Assembly: GCA_017545365.1 (NCBI GenBank)
Contig: JAFWOP010000115.1
Location: forward strand, 1 to 13,706
Direction of reading: 5' to 3'
DNA length: 13,706 nt
From: Bacteroidales bacterium
Lineage (GTDB): Bacteria; Bacteroidota; Bacteroidia; Bacteroidales; P3
Shown: positions 6,509-13,706 of the stretch, piece after piece
How the letters are laid out: the number at the start of each line of letters is the position of its first letter
Position numbering within the stretch: position 1 is the first letter of the stretch
Translations under genes and position numbers: made by a program
Notes under the pieces: generated by a model
Told to the model about the DNA's origin: nothing
Databases searched by the model: none
Seen by the model: only the letters and a program-made list of their open reading frames with translations

Positions 6509-8506
6509 ATGGAACAAGGAAATCTTTTCAAAGAGGACTTCAACGCGAAGTTCCTCGGGGCGTATCAGCAAGGTCTGAGCGACCCCACCAACAAGAACCA
6601 TCAATTCGACAGCGACACAAGCGAGAATGGCGGACGTAAGCCATCTCCTGCAACTGGGCTCGCTGCCACCGTGACACCAGCCACCACGGCCATGAACGCT
6701 TCTGTGGAGAACGCTGCGGAGGTGATGGCATTCGGCTACCCCGTCATCGACTTTGCCAACGCCCTGATGCCGAATGGTGCTCCCGTGGGAAGTCGTCATG
6801 CCTCGGCATTGAAGCTGGCGCAAGACCTCTTGATTATTTGCGACAGCAACCAGGAGGCGGTGCGCGGGCTGTTGCTGCAACTGCAGTGGGTGAAGGACGT
6901 CGTGGCTGAGCGCGGCATGAAGGAACTCGACGACATCATGGAAGCCGCCAAGAAACTCATGCACAAGCGTGAGAGCGAGAACCTGAATGCCCTGATGCCA
7001 TCGCGCAACATGCGTCGTGCCATTGAGCAGGTGGCTGGCCGCAAGTACAGCCAGCTTGTCAGAGACGCGCAGAAACAGCTTGTGACAGCTATGGGCGACG
7101 AAGACAAGGACCAGACGGTCGCCCTGCTGGAACGCATAGGCCGCAAGCTGAAGAAGCTGCTCCCTCATTACCCGCTGCTGCAGCTGCTGTGCCATCGGCA
7201 GAAGCAGAAACACTACGTGGCAGCCATGCTGGTGGGCGGTGCCTTCCTCATGACGCTCATGACGCGTTGTTGGTACCGCTTTTGGCCGGCTCCCGGACGC
7301 CAGTGCCGCCTGAACAGCCTCGTGGCTCTCATTGGCCGCATGGGTAGTGGCAAGCACATTGCCGTAGACCTCTACAACATCCTCATGGAACCCGTGAAGA
7401 TGGCCGACAAGGCGCAGGTGGATGCCTTGAACAACTGGAACACGGAGCGTGAGCAGAAGAGTGGCTCGAGCAAGAACAAGGTGCCACGCCCACAGGGCAT
7501 CTATCGTTGCTTGCCTCCTGAGACCTCGGCAGCAGCCATTCGTGAGGCCGAGACAAACGCCCACGAAGAGGTGGATAGCAACGACTTCTTCCTGCATTGC
7601 AGCATTTTCGACTCAGAGTTGGACAACACCCTCCGCCAGCTGAAGAAGGGCTACATGGAGCAGCTCTTTACGCTCTGGCTAAAGTGTTTTCACAATGAGC
7701 CTCACGGCAGTTTCCTGAAGACGTCGTCGGCCCATGTGGGTGAATACTCCGTGCACTTCAACGGCGTCTATACGGGCACCGACGATGCCCTGAAGAAGCT
7801 GGGCACGGAAAGCAACTTCGTGAACGGCCTGCTGTCGCGCTTCACCATCATTCCCATGGGCGACTCGAACTTCGAGATGATGGAAGCCCACAAGTATGAC
7901 GACAAGGACCGCCAGCGCGACAATGCCTTGCGCGACTGGGCCTACAAGCTCGATGCCACGAAAGGAGAGATTCCCTGTGAGAACATCAGCAACGCCCTGC
8001 ACAAGTGGACCGAGCGTCGAATGGCCGATGCCAGGGAGAACGGCTCTCTCACCGAGGAAGACCTGCTGAAGCGTCCGTGCTGGCACGGCATCAACTTCGC
8101 CCTGCCGTTCATCGTGAGCCGTCATTGGGACCAGATGGTGCAAGACGAGGATGGTCGCTGGTCGTGTCCGGCAGACTTCAAGACCGACAAGACCGACATA
8201 CAACTTGCCATTCTCATCGCCAAGGCGCAGCTGGCCTTCCAGGAACACTTCTTCATGAGCATCGGCGAGAAGTATTACGACGACCGTGAAGTGGAAAGAG
8301 CCTCGCGCGGACAACACCAGAAGAAGACGCTGTTGGCTTACCGTCGCCTGCCGAACCCATGCACCATTGACGACATCGACCGCGTTTATGGTTATAATGG
8401 TGTGAAAGGCAGCGTCTATAGCTGTCTGAAGCGTTTGCAGGATGACGGCCTGCTGCAGAAGATTCGCAGTGGAGCAGACAAGGGCAAATATCGCAAGGTA
8501 GAGTGA
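6509..8506 (+). CDS. DUF3987-type P-loop ATPase/helicase-like protein
   Basis: The 665-residue protein has the DUF3987 layout. An N-terminal region (about 70-135) contains AFGYPVIDFANAL and QDLLIICDSNQEAV. A P-loop GRMGSGKH follows at 276-283, then a Walker B-like CSIFDSELDNTL at 364-375, and NGVYTGTDDAL and GLLSRF near 418-445 in the sensor/arginine-finger area. A C-terminal winged-helix-like segment spans about 611-660 (CTIDDIDRVYGYN, VYSCLKRLQDDGLLQKI). The residue after the P-loop lysine is His283 rather than Ser or Thr. Such proteins accompany VirE_N primase-like proteins in Bacteroidales mobile elements and are presumed replicative helicases or loaders. It is the last gene of the operon; a strong terminator lies 70 nt downstream. 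Confidence 0.8.
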   Translation: MEQGNLFKEDFNAKFLGAYQQGLSDPTNKNHQFDSDTSENGGRKPSPATGLAATVTPATTAMNASVENAAEVMAFGYPVIDFANALMPNGAPVGSRHASALKLAQDLLIICDSNQEAVRGLLLQLQWVKDVVAERGMKELDDIMEAAKKLMHKRESENLNALMPSRNMRRAIEQVAGRKYSQLVRDAQKQLVTAMGDEDKDQTVALLERIGRKLKKLLPHYPLLQLLCHRQKQKHYVAAMLVGGAFLMTLMTRCWYRFWPAPGRQCRLNSLVALIGRMGSGKHIAVDLYNILMEPVKMADKAQVDALNNWNTEREQKSGSSKNKVPRPQGIYRCLPPETSAAAIREAETNAHEEVDSNDFFLHCSIFDSELDNTLRQLKKGYMEQLFTLWLKCFHNEPHGSFLKTSSAHVGEYSVHFNGVYTGTDDALKKLGTESNFVNGLLSRFTIIPMGDSNFEMMEAHKYDDKDRQRDNALRDWAYKLDATKGEIPCENISNALHKWTERRMADARENGSLTEEDLLKRPCWHGINFALPFIVSRHWDQMVQDEDGRWSCPADFKTDKTDIQLAILIAKAQLAFQEHFFMSIGEKYYDDREVERASRGQHQKKTLLAYRRLPNPCTIDDIDRVYGYNGVKGSVYSCLKRLQDDGLLQKIRSGADKGKYRKVE

Positions 8507-8507
8507 A

Positions 8508-8530
8508 AACTTGCAAACTTGCAACTTGCA
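8508..8530 (+). repeat. Three near-tandem ACTTGCA repeats
   Basis: AACTTGCA occurs at 8508-8515 and 8516-8523, followed by ACTTGCA at 8524-8530, directly after the stop codon of the ATPase gene. This could be an iteron-like binding site or simple slippage. Confidence 0.6.
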
Positions 8531-8575
8531 TGCGTTTTTTAGACAGCGCATCACAATGATTTAGATGTATAGGAC

Positions 8576-8616
8576 AAAGGGAGGTCAGGCATACAGGAGT
8601 GCTTGGCCTTCTTTTT
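8576..8616 (+). terminator. Intrinsic terminator of the primase/ATPase operon
   Basis: Bases 8576-8591 pair with 8600-8615 over 16 positions (four G-U pairs, no mismatches) around an 8-nt loop. The 3' arm ends in a CTTTTT tract. It sits 70 nt after the last gene and closes the operon. Confidence 0.85.
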
Positions 8617-8863
8617 ATTTACGCCCCCCTACCCTCTCTGAACCCATGGAATGTCGGCCTTTCTTCCCCATTTCATCGGCAATTAGAGGAAAATGTGGGG
8701 GGCGGTCAGACACGAAGGACAACCAGTGGAATACCCCGTTTCTCTTTCCACTTATTTGACAATCTGAAGACAATGCGGGTGAAATGTGCGGAATTGCCAC
8801 TTGTAGTTTGCATTTTTTGAGTATTTTTTCCCGTAAGGTTGCGGTTATTCGATATTTTTTTGC
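8617..8863. other. Intergenic region upstream of nuo
   Basis: No convincing gene lies here; the small ORFs on both strands have unnatural compositions and one spans the nuo promoter. A widely spaced inverted repeat is visible: CGCCCCCC (8622-8629) and GGGGGGCG (8697-8704), with partial further matches. An ACTTG...TTGCATTTTTT stretch (8794-8816) echoes the repeat after the ATPase gene. Confidence 0.5.
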
Positions 8864-8871
8864 TATCTTTG
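8839..8871 (+). promoter_or_regulatory. nuo operon promoter
   Basis: TATCTTTG at 8864-8871 is a full match to the Bacteroidetes -7 consensus. TTG at 8839-8841 is a plausible -33 element, about 22 nt upstream. The expected start is near 8877, leaving a leader of about 80 nt before nuoA. Confidence 0.75.
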
Positions 8872-8877
8872 CAAACG

Positions 8878-8959
8878 AATTCACGGACGACACCTCCCGT
8901 GAGGGAACGTGGGAGTCCTTAGTAGCTAATTCAAATCTATAACGTTATAACAATTTTTT
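8878..8959 (+). promoter_or_regulatory. Structured nuo leader with competing hairpins
   Basis: Three stems share the same bases. TCACGG (8881-8886) pairs with CCGTGA (8897-8902). TCCC (8895-8898) pairs with GGGA (8903-8906) around a GTGA tetraloop. CTCCC (8894-8898) pairs with GGGAG (8911-8915). They cannot all form together. TATAACGTTATA (8938-8949) is a perfect 12-bp palindrome 10 nt before the nuoA start. Confidence 0.45.
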
Positions 8960-9310
8960 ATGAACTACACTTTATTAATTACCGTTTTCCTGACGGCTGT
9001 TGTCTTGGTAGTAGCTGCTTATGTTATCGCCAAGCTCATCGGTCCGCGCTCGTACAATCCGGTAAAGGGTGAACCCTACGAAAGTGGCATACCGACCCGC
9101 GGCTCTTCGTGGCTGCCTGTGTCGGTGGGCTTCTATCTGTTTGCCATCCTGTTCCTGATGTTCGACATTGAGACCGTGTTCCTCTATCCCTGGGCAGTCG
9201 TCGTCAAGCAGTTCGGTCCGATGGCACTCGTCAGCATCGGCTTCTTCCTGCTGGTACTGGTATTTGGCCTTGCTTACGCATGGCGGAAAGGAGCACTGGA
9301 ATGGAAGTAA
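8960..9310 (+). CDS. nuoA: NADH-quinone oxidoreductase subunit A
   Basis: NuoA is a small inner-membrane subunit of respiratory complex I that helps couple quinone reduction to ion pumping. The 116-residue length is typical. Three membrane segments are visible at about 4-26, 53-77 and 86-108. The family motifs are KGEPYESGIP (37-45) in the loop after the first helix and FDIETVFLYPWA (69-79). The start follows an AT-rich stretch without a Shine-Dalgarno sequence, normal for Bacteroidetes. It is the first gene of the nuo operon and overlaps nuoB by 10 nt. Confidence 0.96.
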   Translation: MNYTLLITVFLTAVVLVVAAYVIAKLIGPRSYNPVKGEPYESGIPTRGSSWLPVSVGFYLFAILFLMFDIETVFLYPWAVVVKQFGPMALVSIGFFLLVLVFGLAYAWRKGALEWK

Positions 9311-10017
9311 GAAAACCGCACATCAAGAGTATTCCTTATGACGAGTTTAAGGATAACGCCTCGCTGGAGAAGATCGTGGACGAGCTTCATGAAGGAGGCG
9401 TGAACGTAGTAGTAGATTCGCTCGACCAGGTGATCAACTGGGGTCGTTCGAACTCCCTTTGGTCGCTCACCTTTGCCACGTCTTGCTGTGGTATCGAGTT
9501 CATGGCCTGTGGCTGTGCCCGTTACGACTTTGCCCGCTTTGGCTTCGAGGTGACGCGTAACTCTCCCCGCCAGGCCGACCTGATTATGTGTGCCGGTACC
9601 ATCACCCACAAGATGGCCCCTGCCCTGAAGCGCCTGTACGACCAGATGGCCGAGCCGAAGTATGTGGTGGCCGTGGGTGGTTGTGCCATCAGCGGTGGCC
9701 CGTTCAAGTCGAGCTACCATGTGGTGAAGGGCATTGAGGAGATTGTGCCTGTCGACGTGTTCATCCCTGGCTGTCCGCCGCGCCCGGAGGCTATCCTCTA
9801 TGGCATGATGCAGCTGCAGCGCAAGGTGAAGATTGAGAAGTTCTTCGGCGGTGCCAACCACAAGCAGACGAAGGAAGAGCGCGAGCTGGGTGTTTCGAAT
9901 GAGGAGCTGACGTTCCGCGAGAAGCTTGGCGACCACAAGCGCGAGACCATCGTGGTGACCGACGTGCCTGAAGAGTTTGTTGAGAACATTAAAAAAGAAC
10001 AGGAGGAGAACGCATGA
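9301..10017 (+). CDS. nuoB: NADH-quinone oxidoreductase subunit B
   Basis: NuoB carries iron-sulfur cluster N2, the last electron carrier before quinone. The four ligand cysteines are present: adjacent C62 and C63 (in TSCCGIEF), C128 (in VGGCAISGG) and C158 (in PGCPPRPE). The conserved ARYDFARFGFEVTRNSPRQ block follows the cysteine pair. I chose ATG 9301 (238 residues) over the in-frame ATG 9280 because GGAAAGGAG lies just before 9301. The C-terminal tail of about 60 charged residues after MQLQRKVKIEKFF is longer than in Escherichia coli NuoB. It overlaps nuoA by 10 nt and nuoCD by 4 nt, implying coupled translation. It is a peripheral-arm subunit on the cytoplasmic side. Confidence 0.96.
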   Translation: MEVRKPHIKSIPYDEFKDNASLEKIVDELHEGGVNVVVDSLDQVINWGRSNSLWSLTFATSCCGIEFMACGCARYDFARFGFEVTRNSPRQADLIMCAGTITHKMAPALKRLYDQMAEPKYVVAVGGCAISGGPFKSSYHVVKGIEEIVPVDVFIPGCPPRPEAILYGMMQLQRKVKIEKFFGGANHKQTKEERELGVSNEELTFREKLGDHKRETIVVTDVPEEFVENIKKEQEENA

Positions 10018-11579
10018 AACTGGAATTTCTGACATTCAACTTTGATCAGTTTGCCGCTGAGATGGCAAATCTGAAAGACAAGAAGGGTTTCGACTACCTG
10101 GTGACCATCGTCGGCGAGGACTTCGGTGCTGAAGAGGGCCTGGGCTGCGTCTACATCTTGGAGAACACCCAGACACACGAGCGCTGCTCGGTGAAGATGC
10201 TGGCAAAGGTGGTGGACGGCGAGAGCGTCATCCCCTCGGTCATCAACCTCTGGCGCGTGGCTGACCTGCTGGAGCGTGAGGTGTTCGACTTCTACGGAAT
10301 CCTCTTCCTCGGCCATCCCGACATGCGCCGCCTGTTCCTGCGCAACGACTTCAAGGGTCATCCTTTCCGCAAGGACTGGAAGGGCGACGACAAGTATTCG
10401 CTGGAAGAAGATGTGGAGCCCGACTTTGGCCTGCAATATGAAATAGACAAGAACGGACGTCTTGTCTGCAAGAAGAATCCTCTCTTCGAAGACGATGCCT
10501 ACGTGGTGAACATCGGCCCGCAGCACCCTGCCACCCATGGTGTGCTCCGCCTGCAGACGGTGCTCGACGGTGAGACCGTGAAGCGCATCTATCCGCACCT
10601 GGGCTACATTCATCGTGGTATTGAGAAGATGTGGGAGTCGATGACCTACCCGCAGACGCTGGCCCTGACCGACCGTCTGAACTATCTCGGTGCCATGCAG
10701 CACCGTCATGCCCTGGTGGGTGTCATCGAGGAAGGCATGGGCATTGAGCTCACCGACCGCATCAAGTACATCCGTACCATCATGGACGAGTTGCAACGTC
10801 TGGACTCTCACCTGCTCTACACGTCGTGCTGCGCTCAGGACCTCGGTGCCCTGACGGCATTCCTCTATGGCATGCGCGACCGCGAGCACGTGCTCAACGT
10901 GATGGAGGAGACCACCGGCGGACGCCTCATCCAGAACTACTACCGCATCGGCGGCCTGCAGGCCGACATCGACCCGAACTTCGTGAAGAACGTGAAGGAC
11001 CTGGTGAAGTATCTGCGCCCGATGATTCAGGAGTACATGGACGTGTTCGGCGACAACATCATCACCCACAACCGCTTCGAGAAGTGCGGACCGATGGGAT
11101 TGGAAGACTGCATCAACTACGCTGTGACAGGTCCTGCCGGACGTGCTGCAGGCTGGAAGAACGATGTGCGCAAGAACCACCCCTACGACCTGTACGACCA
11201 GGTGCAGTGGGAGCAGTGCACACTGACAGGCTGCGACTCCATGGACCGCTACCTCGTGCACATCAACGAGATGTATCAGAGCCTGAACATCATCGAGCAG
11301 CTCATCGACAACATTCCCGAGGGCGACTTCTACGTGAAGCAGAAGCCCATCATCAAGGTGCCCGAGGGACAGTGGTTCTTCTCGGTGGAAGGTGTGGCTG
11401 GCGAGTTTGGTGTGTATCTCGACTCACGTGGCGACAAGAGCCCCTACCGCATGAAGATGCGCCCGATGGGCCTGTCGCTGGTGGGTGCCTTCGACGCGAT
11501 GCTTCGCGGACAGAAGATTGCCGACCTCATCGCTACATGTGCTGCCATCGACGTGGTGATTCCAGATATTGACCGTTAG
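10014..11579 (+). CDS. nuoCD: NADH-quinone oxidoreductase fused subunit C/D
   Basis: This single 521-residue polypeptide combines the 30-kDa (NuoC) and 49-kDa (NuoD) subunits, which help form the quinone site. The NuoC signature EREVFDFYGILFLGHPDMRR lies at about 87-106, with GHPFRKDW at 115-122. NuoD begins near residue 162 with VNIGPQHPATHGVLR, then HLGYIHRGIEK, RLDSHLLY and TGCDSMDRYLVHINEMYQS, and ends normally with DIDR. The linker between the halves is short. The NuoC half is compact (about 145 residues), lacking part of the usual N-terminus. A C/D fusion also occurs in E. coli and is common in Bacteroidetes. It ends in TAG, followed two codons later by an in-frame TAA. No nuoE, F or G follows. 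Confidence 0.96.
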   Translation: MKLEFLTFNFDQFAAEMANLKDKKGFDYLVTIVGEDFGAEEGLGCVYILENTQTHERCSVKMLAKVVDGESVIPSVINLWRVADLLEREVFDFYGILFLGHPDMRRLFLRNDFKGHPFRKDWKGDDKYSLEEDVEPDFGLQYEIDKNGRLVCKKNPLFEDDAYVVNIGPQHPATHGVLRLQTVLDGETVKRIYPHLGYIHRGIEKMWESMTYPQTLALTDRLNYLGAMQHRHALVGVIEEGMGIELTDRIKYIRTIMDELQRLDSHLLYTSCCAQDLGALTAFLYGMRDREHVLNVMEETTGGRLIQNYYRIGGLQADIDPNFVKNVKDLVKYLRPMIQEYMDVFGDNIITHNRFEKCGPMGLEDCINYAVTGPAGRAAGWKNDVRKNHPYDLYDQVQWEQCTLTGCDSMDRYLVHINEMYQSLNIIEQLIDNIPEGDFYVKQKPIIKVPEGQWFFSVEGVAGEFGVYLDSRGDKSPYRMKMRPMGLSLVGAFDAMLRGQKIADLIATCAAIDVVIPDIDR

Positions 11580-11583
11580 TATT

Positions 11584-11611
11584 AATTGATAATTGATAAT
11601 TGAAAATTGAA
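11584..11611 (+). repeat. Four tandem AATTGAW heptamers
   Basis: The 7-bp units AATTGAT, AATTGAT, AATTGAA and AATTGAA stand head to tail between nuoCD and nuoH, directly before the nuoH start. The tract is very AT-rich within an otherwise GC-rich operon. Confidence 0.8.
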
Positions 11612-11617
11612 AATATT

Positions 11618-12706
11618 ATGTTTGATTTTTCAATAGTAACACAATGGTTCGACGGTCTTCTCCGAAACACACTGGGTCTCGGTGATTTCTGGGCGATCCT
11701 CATTGAGTGCGTGCTGGTGGGCGTCATCATCCTGACGGCCTATGCCCTGCTGGCTATCGTGCTGATATTCATGGAGCGCAAGGTCTGCGCATACTTCCAG
11801 TGCCGTCTGGGCCCGATGCGCGTAGGACCTTGGGGAATCTTCCAGGTGTTTGCCGACGTGGTGAAGATGCTCATCAAGGAGATTTTCTTCGTCGACAAGG
11901 CCGATAAGTTCCTCTATGCCGTAGCTCCGCTGCTCGTCATCATTGCCTCGGTGGGCACATTCTCGTTCCTGCCGTGGAACAAAGGTGCCGAGGTGCTCGA
12001 CTTTAACGTAGGCGTGTTCCTCATCACCGCCATCTCGTCGATAGGCGTGCTGGGCGTGTTCCTGGCCGGTTGGGGCTCTAACAACAAGTATTCTGTCGTG
12101 TCGGCCATGCGTGCCGCTGTGCAGATGATTTCCTACGAGATGTCGCTCTGCCTCTGTCTCATCGCTGCCGTCGTCCTGATAGGCTCGATGCAGGTGAGCG
12201 ACATTGTCAACTATCAGACAGGACCGTGGAACTGGCTCATCGTGAAGGGCCATATTCCAGCCATCATCGCCTTCGTGGTGTTCCTCATTGCCGGTAATGC
12301 AGAGGCCAACCGCGGCCCGTTCGACATGGCTGAGGCCGAGAGTGAGCTCACCGCCGGTCACCACACGGAGTACTCCGGTATGGGCTTCGGCTTCTTCTAT
12401 CTGGCTGAGTTCCTGAACCTCTTCATCATTGCCGGTATTGCCACCACCGTCTTCCTCGGCGGCTGGGCTCCGCTGAACATCGGCATCGAGGCCTTCGACA
12501 AGGTGATGAACTACATTCCCGGTATCGTCTGGTTCCTGGGCAAGGCCTTTGCCGTGGTCTGGCTGCTGATGTGGGTGAAGTGGACGTTCCCGCGCCTGCG
12601 TATCGACCAGATCCTGAAGCTGGAGTGGAAATACTTGATGCCGCTGTCGCTCATCAACCTCGTGCTGATGACCGTCGTGGTAGCACTTGGTCTTTATATT
12701 AAATAA
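11618..12706 (+). CDS. nuoH: NADH-quinone oxidoreductase subunit H
   Basis: NuoH is the membrane subunit that joins the peripheral arm to the proton-pumping arm and lines the quinone chamber. The 362-residue protein has about eight hydrophobic segments. The family blocks are present: FMERKVCAYFQCRLGPMRVG with VVKMLIKE, and the acidic loop GNAEANRGPFDMAEAESEL with HHTEYSGMGFGFFYLAEF. I chose ATG 11618; an alternative TTG at 11600 would start inside the AATTGAW repeats. No Shine-Dalgarno sequence is visible. It lies 38 nt after nuoCD and 12 nt before nuoI. Confidence 0.96.
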   Translation: MFDFSIVTQWFDGLLRNTLGLGDFWAILIECVLVGVIILTAYALLAIVLIFMERKVCAYFQCRLGPMRVGPWGIFQVFADVVKMLIKEIFFVDKADKFLYAVAPLLVIIASVGTFSFLPWNKGAEVLDFNVGVFLITAISSIGVLGVFLAGWGSNNKYSVVSAMRAAVQMISYEMSLCLCLIAAVVLIGSMQVSDIVNYQTGPWNWLIVKGHIPAIIAFVVFLIAGNAEANRGPFDMAEAESELTAGHHTEYSGMGFGFFYLAEFLNLFIIAGIATTVFLGGWAPLNIGIEAFDKVMNYIPGIVWFLGKAFAVVWLLMWVKWTFPRLRIDQILKLEWKYLMPLSLINLVLMTVVVALGLYIK

Positions 12707-12718
12707 GGTATAGAAACA

Positions 12719-13264
12719 ATGGAACAGAATAATTCATATTTTGGCGAGCTCGGGCATGCTATCAAGACGTTGGCCATCGGCATGAAGACCACCTGGAAGG
12801 AATTCTTCAAGGACTTCTTCACCAACAAGTCGACGGAGCAGTATCCCGAGAACCGCAAAACAACCCTGCACATCTCAAGCCGGCATCGCGGACGCTTGGT
12901 CTTCAAGCGCGATGAGAACGGTGCTTATAAGTGCACGGCTTGTACATTGTGCGAGAAAGCTTGCCCCAACGGCACCATCAAGATCACGGCCCACATGGCC
13001 GAAGATCCCGAGACGGGCAAGAAGAAGAAGGTGCTCGACGACTATCAGTACGACCTGGGCGACTGCATGTTCTGCCAGCTCTGTACGAACGCCTGCAACT
13101 TCGACGCTATTGAGTTTACCAACGACTTCGAGAATGCCACCTTCGAGCGCGACTCGCTGGTGCTGCACCTCGATAAGGAGGTCTACCAGGGAGGCTCGCT
13201 GCCCAACCTCATCGACGGCGGCGCACCCCTGACAATCGGTAAGTTTAACACCAAAACAAAGTAA
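12719..13264 (+). CDS. nuoI: NADH-quinone oxidoreductase subunit I
   Basis: NuoI is the ferredoxin-like subunit that carries two [4Fe-4S] clusters (N6a and N6b) and passes electrons to NuoB. The 181-residue protein has CTACTLCEKACP with cysteines at 72, 75, 78 and 82, and CMFCQLCTNACN with cysteines at 116, 119, 122 and 126. Both cluster sets are complete. The residue after the last cysteine of the second set is Asn127 instead of the usual proline, a conservative oddity since it is not a ligand. The N-terminal 30 residues form an amphipathic helix (AIKTLAIGMKTTWKEFF) that would sit on the membrane. It lies 12 nt after nuoH and 9 nt before nuoJ. Confidence 0.96.
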   Translation: MEQNNSYFGELGHAIKTLAIGMKTTWKEFFKDFFTNKSTEQYPENRKTTLHISSRHRGRLVFKRDENGAYKCTACTLCEKACPNGTIKITAHMAEDPETGKKKKVLDDYQYDLGDCMFCQLCTNACNFDAIEFTNDFENATFERDSLVLHLDKEVYQGGSLPNLIDGGAPLTIGKFNTKTK

Positions 13265-13273
13265 AGGAATCCT

Positions 13274-13706
13274 ATGGCAAGATTAGTAATGTTTTGCATT
13301 TTGGCCGTCATCATTCTGGGTTCGGCCATCATGTGCGTAACGACCAAGAGAATCATGAGAGCCGCCACGTTCCTGCTCTTTGTTCTCTTCGGCGTGGCAG
13401 GTATCTACTTCCTGCTCGACTACACGTTCCTGGGAGCCGCCCAGATCAGCATCTATGCCGGAGGTATCACGATGATGTATATCTTCGCCATCCAGCTCGT
13501 CTCCAAGCGCACCCTTCAGGGCATGGAGGAGCACGTCAAGGGAAGCCGCGTCCTCGTGGGTGCCCTGGCTGCTCTCATCGGCTTTGGAACCGTGATGATA
13601 GTATTTTTCAAGAACCAGTTGTTCGACCTCATGGCAACGATGAGCGAAGGTACCGAGGTGCCTATGGAGCAAATCGGACAGGCCATGGTAGGTGCCGACA
13701 AGTACG
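13274..13706 (+). CDS. nuoJ: NADH-quinone oxidoreductase subunit J, partial
   Basis: The frame from ATG 13274 stays open to the window end, giving 144 codons. NuoJ is a membrane subunit of complex I that contributes to conformational coupling. The protein begins MARLVMFCILAVIILGSAIM and contains a family-typical segment FLGAAQISIYAGGITMMYIFA around residues 55-75, with the glycine-rich bend found in the third helix. Hydrophobic segments are visible near 3-20, 30-50, 55-75 and 90-107. GGAAT precedes the start. The C-terminus is outside the window; nuoK, L, M and N are expected to follow. Confidence 0.92.
   Translation, partial: MARLVMFCILAVIILGSAIMCVTTKRIMRAATFLLFVLFGVAGIYFLLDYTFLGAAQISIYAGGITMMYIFAIQLVSKRTLQGMEEHVKGSRVLVGALAALIGFGTVMIVFFKNQLFDLMATMSEGTEVPMEQIGQAMVGADKY

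Noticed and set aside
6482..7597. 371-aa minus-strand ORF opposite the ATPase gene
   Set aside because: Antisense to a protein with clear DUF3987 motifs; composition is that of a shadow frame.
7679..8554. 291-aa minus-strand ORF opposite the 3' half of the ATPase gene
   Set aside because: Shadow of the real gene; it also runs through the ACTTGCA repeats without a plausible start context.
8565..8820. Two short plus-strand ORFs after the terminator
   Set aside because: The first begins inside the terminator region and both have unnatural compositions; treated as non-coding.
8615..8893. 92-aa minus-strand ORF upstream of nuoA
   Set aside because: It spans the nuo promoter and the GC-rich inverted repeat, and has no protein-like pattern.
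9798..11261. 487-aa minus-strand ORF opposite nuoB and nuoCD
   Set aside because: It lies antisense to strongly conserved complex I genes, is very rich in His, Val and Leu as expected for a shadow of GC-rich codons, and shows no family motif.
1..13706. tRNA or rRNA genes
   Set aside because: No cloverleaf-like segment or ribosomal RNA sequence was noticed on either strand by eye.

Overview
The window looks like a chromosomal segment of a Bacteroidales bacterium, most likely Prevotellaceae. The grounds are Bacteroidetes-type promoters (TAnnTTTG -7 boxes), an IS1380-family element, a BspA-like leucine-rich-repeat protein with a C-terminal dockerin-like motif, and a complex I (nuo) operon with fused nuoC-nuoD and no nuoE, nuoF or nuoG. 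Taxonomy is inferred from gene content only.

Left end (1-1086): an unidentified partial minus-strand reading frame runs off the window and abuts the broken 3' half of an IS1380-type transposase. The transposase keeps its N-terminal half and its 5' control region: a well-formed Bacteroidetes promoter, a 12-bp inverted repeat that could hide the start codon in read-through transcripts, and a perfect 10-bp hairpin. Its outer end appears to lie near 1072, where the 5' end of the LRR gene has been lost.

1087-4503: a large 5'-truncated LRR gene with 21 gap-free 23-residue repeats, a second short repeat block, a chitobiase-like domain and a dockerin-like motif. It is followed by an AT-rich gene of unknown function with a coiled coil.

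4491-8616: a self-contained transcription unit. It starts with a cluster of GTGACTT half-sites including a 12-bp palindrome, a TACCTTTG promoter and a hairpin at the predicted transcript start. Then come five tightly packed reading frames: an unknown 195-aa protein, two consecutive frames separated by a single in-frame TAG (probably one gene), a BT4734/VirE_N-type primase-like protein, and a DUF3987-type P-loop ATPase. It ends in a strong intrinsic terminator. The set resembles a replication or DNA-processing cassette of mobile-element origin; its role here is unknown and it is the best candidate for an under-described system.

8617-8959 is non-coding and holds the nuo promoter and a structured leader. 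8960-13706 is the nuo operon (nuoA, nuoB, nuoCD, nuoH, nuoI, start of nuoJ), core housekeeping genes for an 11-type complex I lacking the NADH dehydrogenase module.
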